Shown piece by piece: positions 1 through 9,002 of a stretch of 35,350 bases of DNA. Each line of letters opens with the position of its first letter. Positions within the stretch are counted from its first letter, which is position 1. The position numbers were made by a program, and so were the translations under genes. Source of the DNA: JBCCSZ01 sp039199225 (lineage in GTDB: Bacteria > Bacteroidota > Bacteroidia > Chitinophagales > Saprospiraceae); NCBI GenBank assembly GCA_039199225.1, contig JBCCSZ010000032.1, positions 1-35,350 on the forward strand, written 5' to 3'. The notes below the pieces were generated by a model that saw only the letters and a list, made by a program, of their open reading frames with translations, did not search any database and was not told the origin of the DNA.

Positions 1-2
1 AA

Positions 3-3000
3 GAGCAATACAGTGGTACAACGATCACCTACAACTGGACCAATGGCAATGGAACGACCATCGGTACAATGAGTACAGTAAGTCTATCCGCCACAGCCGC
101 CAATGCAGTATCTCCTTACCGAGTATCTGTAACAGTAGATGGCTGCACCTCTCCAATCTCGGCAGGGGTAGCCGTACAAGTAGACAGCCTACCAGCCGCC
201 ATTGCGACCAACGGTGGCAACATCTGCCTAGGCGAAGCGGCCCAACTATTTGCCAATACGATCCCAGGTGCGGTGTATGAATGGCGCATCTCTGGCAGCC
301 CCGCAATCATCTCGACGGCCCAAAATCCGACGATCAATGGCCAATTGACAGACGTAACCTATGAGCTAACGGTGATTGTAAACGGCTGTATCTCCAATCC
401 AGTGGCTCTAACAACCATAGCGATCAACGATGCACCGACAGCCACTCCGAACTATACTTACACCTTGAATGCCGACTGTTCTCCAGCGGACTTGAGCCTT
501 AGTGCCAATGCTACAGCCGGCGATGGCGCGATTACAACCTATGCATGGAGTGGGCCGAATAATTTCCAATCCACCCAAGCCAATCCAACGATCATCGGTG
601 CGACCCCTGCCAACAATGGCTCGTACAGTTTGACGGTGACCGATGCCAATGGCTGCAGCGTCAGCCAGACGGTAGAGGTATCGGGCATCAGCGATTCTCC
701 GGCCCTTCCTGTAATTGCGAGCAGCGGCCCGAGCTGCGAAGGCGAACAGATCATTCTGAGCATACCCAGCTACAGCGGTTCTTCGGTTAGCTATACCTGG
801 ACGACGCCAGGCGGCACCACAGACAGCATCAGCGGTTTGAATACGAATCAGATCGTCATCAGCCCTGTGGATGCTTCGATTCATGAAGGCGATTATTCAG
901 TGACGGTAGTCATAGATGGTTGTACCTTGGCATCAGCGGCCTACAATGTGGAAGTGTTTGCCACGCCGACGGCCGCTCCAACAGCGACGATAGGAATTAT
1001 TTGTGAAGGAGGAAGTCTTTCTTTACTGGCTAACGCAACCGATGCCACTTCCTACGAATGGGATGGGCCACAAGGATTCCGTTCCACAGCGGTCAACCCT
1101 CAAATCACAGATGTTACAACGGATAATAATGGTACCTATACTTTGACTGTGCGTTCCATCAATGGTTGTAGTACGACAAGTAGTGTTTTGGTCGACAACA
1201 TCATGGAAACACCTGTAACGCCTGTCCTGACAAGCAATGGTCCATTGTGTATAACAGAAACCATTGAATTGTTTGTACAACAAACCTACACTGGAACAGC
1301 TGTGACTTACAGTTGGACGAATGGAGCAGGGCAAGTGATTGGTGCCAATCGCGATTTGTCTATTCCTGCAAACAGTTCCATTGCTATTCCGCCCTATCGC
1401 TTGGCTGTAACCGTCGATGGTTGTAGTTCTGAATTGTCAGAGCCAATGGATGTACTTGTGAAGGAATTGCCCGTTGCCATTGCTTCTAATGGCGGTGCTG
1501 TTTGTCCCGGTGAAGATGGTTTATTGATCGCCAACGCATTGCCAAATGCAACTTACGAGTGGCGTGTGGCAGGTAGTGCAAACATCATTTCTACGGAAAG
1601 AGTGGTGAACATTCCTGATTTGACCAGTACAACGACCTTTGAACTTACAGTTATCGTGGAGGGCTGTGTGTCTGATCCAATAAATACGACGACGATTGTT
1701 GTAAACGATCCACCGACTGTTTTCCCCGGAGCAAACTATGTCATCGGAACGGATTGTGCGCCCAGTGCATTGGAATTGGACGCCAACGCATTCAATGGTA
1801 GTGGAACCATCGTAGCCTATGATTGGCGCGGACCGAATGGCTTTACGTCTGCGGTTGTTAATCCGGTCATCCCGAATGCAACGAGTGTCAATAATGGGTC
1901 TTATACGTTGGTGGTAACCGATGAAAATGGATGTACAGCGAGTGGCAGTGTTGAAGTGCGTACGGTCGTTGATCCTGTCAATCTTCCAATCATCAGCAGT
2001 AGTGGACCAAGCTGTGAAGGGGGAAGTGTGCAGTTGAGTGTGGACCTTTACACAGGGTCGAATGTGACCTATACTTGGTCGACACCTGCTGGAACAACAG
2101 TGAATATCAGTGGCCTGAATAGCAATGCAATTACCATTAGTCCTGTGAATGCTGCCTTGCATGAAGGAAGCTATAGTGTAACCATTGATGTGGATGGCTG
2201 TGTATTGACTGCCGCTGATTTTGAACTACAGCTCCTCGATGGCCCTACGGCAGTACCTTCTGCTACAGTGACAAACATCTGCGAAGGTGGTACATTGGAA
2301 CTCTCGGCCAATGCCACAGGAGTTGCGCCGCTTACTTACAGTTGGAGTGGACCTGCAGGCTTTACATCTGATTTGGCCAATCCGATCATCAATGATGTGA
2401 CAGCAAATAACAATGGTACCTACACCCTTCAAATAACCAATTCCAGTGGTTGCATTGTCACAGAGAGCTTGACAGTTAATAACATCCAAACGGCATTGGA
2501 CCAACCAACCATTACCGCTTCCACTTCGATATGTGAGGGAGAGCCGCTGGTCTTGACGACGAGTAGTTCTGCTGCGACCTACGAGTGGATTGGACCGTTG
2601 GGAAGTAGTGCAACGACCTTATTGTTGCCTGGACTGACGACGACGGTTCCGACAACAACCTTGGTGGCTGGTAATCCGGCTTACCTGGCTGGAGAATGGC
2701 AGGTTCACATAACAGATGCCAATGGTTGTGTCAGTATTTCTGATCCAATCATGGTAGAAATTCATCCGATTCCGACGGCGCAAGCTTTCAATGATGGGCC
2801 GATATGTGCAGGGGATCAAGTTCAACTGTCGGCAGATGAAATCGACGGAGCTAGATACGAATGGCGTATTGCAGGCAGTGGTGCTTTGATCTCGACAGAA
2901 AGAGAACCATTGATCTCTAACTTGATGGCAACGACGATCTATGAATTGACCGTCATAGTCAACGGCTGCGTATCTGATCCACTGGCAACGACCACCGTTA

Positions 3001-6000
3001 CAGTCAATCAGTCAGCAACCCTTGATCCGCAGGCTAGCTATACGTTGAGTCCGGATTGTACACCAACAGATTTGATGCTTGAAGCAAATATTCTGACAAG
3101 TGATGCCCCGATCGTTGATTATTCCTGGATCGGACCAAATGGCTTTACATCAGCAGTCGCCGATCCGGTCATTCCGAATGCGACGACTGCCAACAATGGT
3201 TCTTACACCTTGCAGGTGACGGATGCCAACGGATGTACAGCCAGCGCCAGCGTAGCAGTCACGACCATTGTCGATGCGGTAGCAGTACCTGTCATCAGCA
3301 GCAGTGGACCATCTTGCGATGGGGATGAGATTGTACTGACGATACCGATGTACAGCGGTTCGAATGTAGATTATATTTGGACAACACCGAATGCGACGAC
3401 GATCAACATCACTGGATTGAACAGCCATCAAATCACCATCAGCCCGGTTGACCCGGGAATACACGAAGGGACTTACAGCGTGAGGGTAGAGGTGGATGAT
3501 TGTATCCTAGAATCTGATACTTATGAGTTGGATGTATTTACCTCCCCGCAGTTGGCGCCTACGGCTACAGCAGGCCCTATTTGTGAAGGAGAGCAGTTGG
3601 TATTGACCGCCAATGCAGTTGGTGCCAACCAGTATTTATGGACCGGCCCCAATGGATTCTTGTCTGTGGCAGCCAATCCAACCATACCGAATGTGAGTAT
3701 TGCCAACAATGGTACATACAGCTTACAAGTGACGAGTAGCAGCGGATGTATTGCCACAGCAAGCATCGTTGTTGGTAATATTGTTCCGAGTCCGGTACAG
3801 CCAACCATTACTGCGGAAGATTTGGTTTGTGAGGATGGTACAATTGTCTTGAGTGTCCCGCAAGCTTATTTTGGAAGCAGCCTAAACTTTAACTGGACCA
3901 ATGGGAGTGGGCAGTCGATCGGCAATGGTCAAACCATCACTCTGGCAGCGAATAGCGTCCTGGCCGTATCACCTTATCGGGTCCAAGTGACGGTCGATGG
4001 TTGTGCATCTCCGGTTTCTGAGCCTGTGAATGTAGAGGTAAAAGATTTGCCAATAGCAAGTGCTTCCAATAACGGAGCCATTTGTAGGGGAGAAGATGTA
4101 CAACTGTTTGCAGGTACGATAGATGGAGCCGCGTACGAATGGCGAATAGCAGGTAGTCCGACCATCATTTCAACAGATCAAAACCCGATCATCTATGGAT
4201 TGAATGGTACGACGATTTATGAATTAACGGTTATTTCTGATGGCTGCCTGTCTGATCCATTGGCACAAACGACGGTGACCGTTAATGACTTGCCTACAGT
4301 TACGCCAAGCCAGAATTATACTTTAAATCCAGACTGTGCGCCTTCCGATTTGAGCCTTTCTGGAGGAGTTGTTCCTGGAAGTGGTCAAATCGTATCCTAC
4401 CAATGGAGTGGCCCGAATGGTTTTACAGCTTTTGTTGAAAATCCACTTATTCCAAATGCAAATTCTACTAACAATGGTTCTTATGAATTGGTCGTAACAG
4501 ATGTTAATGGATGTACGGCAAGCGGTGTTGTGGAAGTGAGTGGCATCAGCGATCAAATACCTCAACCAGTAATTGCCAGTACCGGGCCGGCTTGCAATGG
4601 CGATCAAATTATTCTGACGGTGCCAGTATACAGTGGTGCTTCAGTTGACTACAGTTGGACCGTACCCAGTACAACGAATATCACGGGCTTGAATACCAAC
4701 CAAATCGTTATCAGTCCCTTGAATGAGGCATTGCATGTGGGTGCTTATGAAGTTGAAATTGTAGTGGATGATTGTACCATTCGATCGGACGTATACGAAT
4801 TGGAAGTCTTTGAACAAGCGAGTGCCAACCCAACAGCCACAACAACGGTGATCTGTGAAGGAGGTATCCTCCGCCTGGAAGCCAATGCCGTTAATGCAGC
4901 GACCTATCAATGGAGTGGTCCAAATGGCTTTAGCTCAAGTGCTATCAATCCTCAAATTGCCAATGTAGCTGTTGCAGCCAATGGAACCTATACCCTTTTG
5001 GTGACCAGCGTGAGCGGTTGTGAAAGTACACATAGCATAGTAGTGGATAACATCGTACCGAGTCCACCACAAGCATCGATACTGACACGCGATCGAGTTT
5101 GTGCAAATGAGGTGATCGAATTGCGCATACAGCAGTTTTACAATGGTTCCACCATAGCCTACAAATGGTACAATGGAGTGGGTGATTTGATTGGTACTAC
5201 CCGAGATTTAGACATAGCAGCCACAGATGCTGCTGCAGTTAGTCCATACTACGTCATTGTCGAGGTGGATGGTTGTGAAGCGCCTTCCAGCGAACTAGCT
5301 TCTGTGGAGGTGATAGAGCTTCCCGTGGCGACCGCTCGCAATAGTGGGCCAGCTTGTATGGGGGCATCCGTTACCTTAGAGGCTGGGTCGATTGCAGGTG
5401 CCAGCTATGCTTGGTACGAAGACGATCCGGATGCCAGTTCACCACCGATTCCTCCATTTTCTACAGAACGAGTATTGGAAGTAAGCCCACCGGCTCCTGG
5501 TTTTTATACCTACTATCTGCGAGTAGAAACTGCTGAAGGTTGCCTTTCCGACCCAATGGCCACAAGCACGGTCGAGATTCTGCAAGCGCCTGTTATTTCC
5601 AATTTGTCTGGGGGTGGTACTTACTGTGAGGGGGAGAATGTATTCCTCGCCGGTATCAATACGATCCCAGTCAATGGTCCGGTTAGCTATACTTGGAGAG
5701 GACCCAACGGGTTTGTCTTTGCAGCGACAGCAGGCGTAACGGGTTCCTATCCATTGACACTTTTGGATGTGGATGCCCAAATGTCCGGCCCCTATCGCTT
5801 GCAATTAGAATCTGTGGACGGTTGTCAATCAGAGGTAGAGACCATACAGGTGAATGTACGAACGCGTCCACAGACTGCTCAGTTGTCTGTTAACTCGGAC
5901 TTTATCTGCGAGGGAAATCGCTTAGAGTTGAGCGCTGCAACCGCATCTGGTGGTACGCAGGTATCCTACGAATGGTTCTTGGATGATGGCAATGGAAGTA

Positions 6001-8024
6001 TCTCCATCGGAACGACGGATATACCAAATTTCTTCATCAACAATGTAGACGGAAGTGATGCTGGGGTGTATACGGTGGCAGTGACCATCGACGGTTGTAC
6101 TGCCTCGCCATCGAATGGTGTGAATGTTGCAGTTTTCAGTACGGTGAATCCTCCGGTGACTTCCAACAATACAACGCAAGCTGATCCGGCCTGTGAAGGT
6201 AATACCGTAGAATTGAATGTGCCGATCATCGTTGGGGCGACTTATGAATGGTTTGGGCCAAATGGCTTTAGTTCGACGCAGCCCAACCCTGTCATCACAA
6301 ACGTCAGACTGGAGGATGTGGGCAGTTACTATGTGGTGATTGATTTAAATGGTTGTGCGACGGTGATTTCTGAAACGACGATTGTTTATGTTCAGCCGCA
6401 GTTGGAAGTACCGACGATTGTTAACAACGGCCCGGTCTGTGAAGGTGGAGAGATCACTCTATCGGTTTCCAGTCCGATCTCGGTGCCAAATGGTGTCGAC
6501 CTCAGCTTTGAGTGGTACAAAGCCTTTACCAATGAATTGGTCGCTACGACAGTGGAGCCAGAGCTCTTATTGAGCAACCTAACAGCAGCAGATGGTGGTG
6601 AATACTACTTGGTGATGGTGGCTGGAAATTGTCGAGCGCCCTTATCGAACCGAACGTTGCTGGTCGTCGATGAAATTCCACCAAACGAGGCAGATGCCGG
6701 TATCGACCTTGCGGTCTGTGCCACCACGGTTGTCAACTTGGATGCCGAGCCACCGAGCGTTGGTAGTGGTCAATGGGCCTCACTGACGGGCGCTACGGTT
6801 TCGAATCCGGACCTGCCAAACAGTGAGGTAATCGACCTGCAGGAGGGAGACAACATCTTTGTGTGGTCTTTGTCCAATGGCGCTTGTACAGACTACGATG
6901 CGGACACCGTCGTCATCACGGTGACACTGGTACCTGGTGATGAGGCTTTTGCTGGAAATGACATTGATATTTGCGGACGTTCTACCACGACGCTGAATGC
7001 CAACCCGCCGCTGACAGCCGAAGGGGTCTGGACGCAGAGCCTCGCTCAGGCAAGCCTGGGGGTCGTCATCGCAGAGCCAAATAATCCAAATACAGAAATT
7101 ACAGGGCTGGCAGTAGGTCAATCGTATGAATTCAGTTGGACACTTTCTGAGGGGGTCTGTCCAGACTTTGCCACAGACATTGTCGTCGTAACGGTCAATG
7201 AAGCACCATCGATTCAAGCCTTCATAACAGAACCACTGCTCTATGTTTGCAACGACCAAACGGCGGTGTTAAAGGCTGAAACGCCCAGTATTGGGACAGG
7301 GGAGTGGCTGACAGCATCCGGTGCGAGAATCATCGAACCGTTCAGTTCCACCACTTTTGTAGACGACTTGGACATGGGAGAGAACGTATTTGTTTGGAGT
7401 CTGTCCAATGGCACTTGTAAGGACTTTTCGTCTGATACCTTGCTGGTGATCCGAGAGGAGCTGCCGCTGGCCAACACAGAGTCTTACTTCATTCCATTCC
7501 GAGACAGCTTGATTGGGGAAGAGCTACTGAGCAACGATCAGATTGATAACATTTCCGATTTGAGCATTCAGCTGATTCAAGGACCCGAAAATGGTCTGCT
7601 TTCCGATCGCATTGAGGATGGTATTATGGACTATGTACCAGATGCTGGCTTCTTTGGACAAGATGTTTTTATCTACCAGCTCTGCAATGCGAATTGTCCA
7701 ACGACTTGCGATACAGCGATCATCTACATCACAGTCATGGAAAATACGACGACGGTTGAAGATTGCTGGGTGCCAAATGTCCTGACGCCCAACAGTGATA
7801 GAATGAACGACGCACTGACGATTCCATGCTTGGTAAACTATCCAGGCAATAAGATCAAAGTATTCAATAGATGGGGAGATAAAGTATACGAGGCTGGTCC
7901 GTATCTCAACGATTGGGAGGGAACCTATCGAGGGGAGACCTTGCCGCCAGGTACCTACTTCTACATCTTACAACTAGAGCCTGACAAGAGACCGATACAG
8001 GGATTCTTCACTTTGAATAGATAA
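3..8024 (+). CDS. Giant Ig-like-repeat surface protein with T9SS type B sorting domain (5' end outside window)
   Basis: Predicted secreted, cell-surface adhesin-like protein. The reading frame is open to the left edge, and the residues before the first ATG (69) already belong to an Ig-like repeat, so this is the C-terminal 2673 residues of a longer protein. Each Ig-like/PKD-like domain is about 85 residues with one Cys near a C-E-G-E motif and one in a later D/N-G-C motif, probably a disulfide. Five domain types recur in fixed order four times (residues about 63-1772), followed by about five more irregular Ig-like domains, then three domains with a G-x-G-x-W core and an F-x-W-S-L-S-N-G motif (about 2227-2489). 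A cadherin-like/Big_9-type domain follows (about 2490-2580). The C-terminus (about 2585-2673) has VPNVLTPN, FNRWGDKVY and DWEGTYRGE motifs and a PPGTYFYIL strand, typical of the gliding-motility-associated type B sorting domain exported by the T9SS. A PorP/SprF gene follows 31 bp downstream, as in the sprB-sprF pair of Flavobacterium. Ligand unknown. Confidence 0.95.
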   Translation, partial: EQYSGTTITYNWTNGNGTTIGTMSTVSLSATAANAVSPYRVSVTVDGCTSPISAGVAVQVDSLPAAIATNGGNICLGEAAQLFANTIPGAVYEWRISGSPAIISTAQNPTINGQLTDVTYELTVIVNGCISNPVALTTIAINDAPTATPNYTYTLNADCSPADLSLSANATAGDGAITTYAWSGPNNFQSTQANPTIIGATPANNGSYSLTVTDANGCSVSQTVEVSGISDSPALPVIASSGPSCEGEQIILSIPSYSGSSVSYTWTTPGGTTDSISGLNTNQIVISPVDASIHEGDYSVTVVIDGCTLASAAYNVEVFATPTAAPTATIGIICEGGSLSLLANATDATSYEWDGPQGFRSTAVNPQITDVTTDNNGTYTLTVRSINGCSTTSSVLVDNIMETPVTPVLTSNGPLCITETIELFVQQTYTGTAVTYSWTNGAGQVIGANRDLSIPANSSIAIPPYRLAVTVDGCSSELSEPMDVLVKELPVAIASNGGAVCPGEDGLLIANALPNATYEWRVAGSANIISTERVVNIPDLTSTTTFELTVIVEGCVSDPINTTTIVVNDPPTVFPGANYVIGTDCAPSALELDANAFNGSGTIVAYDWRGPNGFTSAVVNPVIPNATSVNNGSYTLVVTDENGCTASGSVEVRTVVDPVNLPIISSSGPSCEGGSVQLSVDLYTGSNVTYTWSTPAGTTVNISGLNSNAITISPVNAALHEGSYSVTIDVDGCVLTAADFELQLLDGPTAVPSATVTNICEGGTLELSANATGVAPLTYSWSGPAGFTSDLANPIINDVTANNNGTYTLQITNSSGCIVTESLTVNNIQTALDQPTITASTSICEGEPLVLTTSSSAATYEWIGPLGSSATTLLLPGLTTTVPTTTLVAGNPAYLAGEWQVHITDANGCVSISDPIMVEIHPIPTAQAFNDGPICAGDQVQLSADEIDGARYEWRIAGSGALISTEREPLISNLMATTIYELTVIVNGCVSDPLATTTVTVNQSATLDPQASYTLSPDCTPTDLMLEANILTSDAPIVDYSWIGPNGFTSAVADPVIPNATTANNGSYTLQVTDANGCTASASVAVTTIVDAVAVPVISSSGPSCDGDEIVLTIPMYSGSNVDYIWTTPNATTINITGLNSHQITISPVDPGIHEGTYSVRVEVDDCILESDTYELDVFTSPQLAPTATAGPICEGEQLVLTANAVGANQYLWTGPNGFLSVAANPTIPNVSIANNGTYSLQVTSSSGCIATASIVVGNIVPSPVQPTITAEDLVCEDGTIVLSVPQAYFGSSLNFNWTNGSGQSIGNGQTITLAANSVLAVSPYRVQVTVDGCASPVSEPVNVEVKDLPIASASNNGAICRGEDVQLFAGTIDGAAYEWRIAGSPTIISTDQNPIIYGLNGTTIYELTVISDGCLSDPLAQTTVTVNDLPTVTPSQNYTLNPDCAPSDLSLSGGVVPGSGQIVSYQWSGPNGFTAFVENPLIPNANSTNNGSYELVVTDVNGCTASGVVEVSGISDQIPQPVIASTGPACNGDQIILTVPVYSGASVDYSWTVPSTTNITGLNTNQIVISPLNEALHVGAYEVEIVVDDCTIRSDVYELEVFEQASANPTATTTVICEGGILRLEANAVNAATYQWSGPNGFSSSAINPQIANVAVAANGTYTLLVTSVSGCESTHSIVVDNIVPSPPQASILTRDRVCANEVIELRIQQFYNGSTIAYKWYNGVGDLIGTTRDLDIAATDAAAVSPYYVIVEVDGCEAPSSELASVEVIELPVATARNSGPACMGASVTLEAGSIAGASYAWYEDDPDASSPPIPPFSTERVLEVSPPAPGFYTYYLRVETAEGCLSDPMATSTVEILQAPVISNLSGGGTYCEGENVFLAGINTIPVNGPVSYTWRGPNGFVFAATAGVTGSYPLTLLDVDAQMSGPYRLQLESVDGCQSEVETIQVNVRTRPQTAQLSVNSDFICEGNRLELSAATASGGTQVSYEWFLDDGNGSISIGTTDIPNFFINNVDGSDAGVYTVAVTIDGCTASPSNGVNVAVFSTVNPPVTSNNTTQADPACEGNTVELNVPIIVGATYEWFGPNGFSSTQPNPVITNVRLEDVGSYYVVIDLNGCATVISETTIVYVQPQLEVPTIVNNGPVCEGGEITLSVSSPISVPNGVDLSFEWYKAFTNELVATTVEPELLLSNLTAADGGEYYLVMVAGNCRAPLSNRTLLVVDEIPPNEADAGIDLAVCATTVVNLDAEPPSVGSGQWASLTGATVSNPDLPNSEVIDLQEGDNIFVWSLSNGACTDYDADTVVITVTLVPGDEAFAGNDIDICGRSTTTLNANPPLTAEGVWTQSLAQASLGVVIAEPNNPNTEITGLAVGQSYEFSWTLSEGVCPDFATDIVVVTVNEAPSIQAFITEPLLYVCNDQTAVLKAETPSIGTGEWLTASGARIIEPFSSTTFVDDLDMGENVFVWSLSNGTCKDFSSDTLLVIREELPLANTESYFIPFRDSLIGEELLSNDQIDNISDLSIQLIQGPENGLLSDRIEDGIMDYVPDAGFFGQDVFIYQLCNANCPTTCDTAIIYITVMENTTTVEDCWVPNVLTPNSDRMNDALTIPCLVNYPGNKIKVFNRWGDKVYEAGPYLNDWEGTYRGETLPPGTYFYILQLEPDKRPIQGFFTLNR
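189..5318 (+). repeat. Four tandem copies of a five-Ig-domain superrepeat inside the giant protein gene
   Basis: Copies start at 189, 1467, 2769 and 4047, and a fifth, diverging copy starts at 5319. The spacings are 1278, 1302, 1278 and 1272 bp (426, 434, 426 and 424 codons). Each copy holds five Ig-like domains in the same order: one opening with a P-x-A-x-A-x-N-x-G core and a YEWR motif; one with Y-T-L-x-x-D-C; one with S-S-G-P-S-C and I-S-P-V-x-x-x-x-H-E-G; one with P-T-A-T and I-C-E-G; and one with W-T-N-G-x-G and S-P-Y-R-x-x-V-T-V-D-G-C. The fifth domain of copy 2 is strongly diverged and explains its extra 8 residues. The 3-188 stretch is the end of a preceding copy, so the array continues left of the window. 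Confidence 0.9.
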
Positions 8025-8055
8025 ATTTTGGAGGTGAGTTAAATAAGTCAAAAAA

Positions 8056-8979
8056 ATGAGAAAACTACACATTTTAGGAGCTTTGCTCCTAGGGTTAAGC
8101 AGTCTGCTGACCGCCCAAAACGATATACATTACACGATGTATATGTTTAACAAATTGGCGTTGAATCCGGCCTATGCTGGTAGTCGGGAGGCATTGACCA
8201 TGGCGGCGCACTACCGCAACCAATGGCCAGGGGTGACCGGCGCGCCAAAGACCTACACTTTGTGGGCTCATACACCATTTATGAATAAAAGAAACGGCGT
8301 AGGGCTTTCCATTGTGGCGGACGAGATTGGTATTCTTAACTCTTACAATATCGAGGGGTCGTATGCTTATCGCATCAAGATGGATAAGTACAAAACCTTT
8401 AGCGTAGGCTTATCTGGCCAATTGCAATACGGAAGAATTCACTGGGATCGGGCCGACCCTTTGGATGTAGGTGATGATTTTGTTCCCAACGCTGTCAGCT
8501 CGAAGCTGAATCCCAACTTTGGTGTCGGTGTGTATTTTATGGATCGAAATTACTACGTCGGGGCCTCGATTCCCCGCATCCTAAAGACTACCGTCTATGC
8601 CGATGAGCCGATTTCGAGCATTAGTCTGAACGCCCATCGAACCTACTACTTGATGGGAGGTTTTGTGACCAGGCTCAACAGCAACGTCAAGCTAAGGCCA
8701 GGGATTTTATTTGCCTACAATCCGCATGCGCCTTTCGAGTTTGACTTTAACGTGAGCTTTGTCTTCATCGATCGCTTTTTGATCGGGGCTTCGTATCGTT
8801 TGCAAGATTCTTTCGATGCGATTGCACAATTCCAGGCGACAGATCAAATCAAGGTAGGGCTAGGCGTCGACTTTACGCTGACGGAGTTGAGCAATTATTC
8901 TCCTGGGAGCTTTGAAGTCATGGTGGAGTACAGTTTGATTCAAACGGGCTTGCGGCTCAACAACATCCGTTTTTTTTAA
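8056..8979 (+). CDS. PorP/SprF-family type IX secretion outer-membrane protein
   Basis: 307-residue predicted outer-membrane beta-barrel protein. It starts with a signal peptide (MRKLHILGALLLGLSSLLTAQ) and then shows the family hallmarks N-P-A-Y-A-G (about residue 36) and Y-R-N-Q-W-P-G (about 53), with alternating hydrophobic strands and a C-terminal aromatic ending (I-R-F-F). PorP/SprF proteins of the Bacteroidota are T9SS-associated; SprF of Flavobacterium johnsoniae is needed for secretion of the adjacent adhesin SprB, and type B sorting-domain proteins generally pair with such a partner. It lies 31 bp after the giant type B gene and 23 bp before the OmpA-family gene, so it is probably the dedicated partner of the upstream giant protein. 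The ATG is preceded by an A-rich stretch; a GGAGG at 8030-8034 is too far away (21 nt) to serve it. Confidence 0.93.
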   Translation: MRKLHILGALLLGLSSLLTAQNDIHYTMYMFNKLALNPAYAGSREALTMAAHYRNQWPGVTGAPKTYTLWAHTPFMNKRNGVGLSIVADEIGILNSYNIEGSYAYRIKMDKYKTFSVGLSGQLQYGRIHWDRADPLDVGDDFVPNAVSSKLNPNFGVGVYFMDRNYYVGASIPRILKTTVYADEPISSISLNAHRTYYLMGGFVTRLNSNVKLRPGILFAYNPHAPFEFDFNVSFVFIDRFLIGASYRLQDSFDAIAQFQATDQIKVGLGVDFTLTELSNYSPGSFEVMVEYSLIQTGLRLNNIRFF

Positions 8980-9002
8980 AAGCATTGTAAACTCATTTTA
9001 TT

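Noticed and set aside
1521..2162. Long antisense frame (213 codons) opposite the Ig array
   Set aside because: Lies wholly inside a clearly coding repeat region on the other strand, is rich in Cys/His/Arg as expected of an antisense shadow, and has no family features.
189..5318. The Ig superrepeat as a CRISPR or mobile repeat array
   Set aside because: It is an in-frame protein repeat with synonymous divergence and no spacers, terminal inverted repeats or transposase.
8030..8036. GGAGGTG as a ribosome binding site for the first PorP/SprF gene
   Set aside because: It is about 20 nt from the ATG at 8056, and Bacteroidota usually use A-rich leaders, which are present here right before the ATG.
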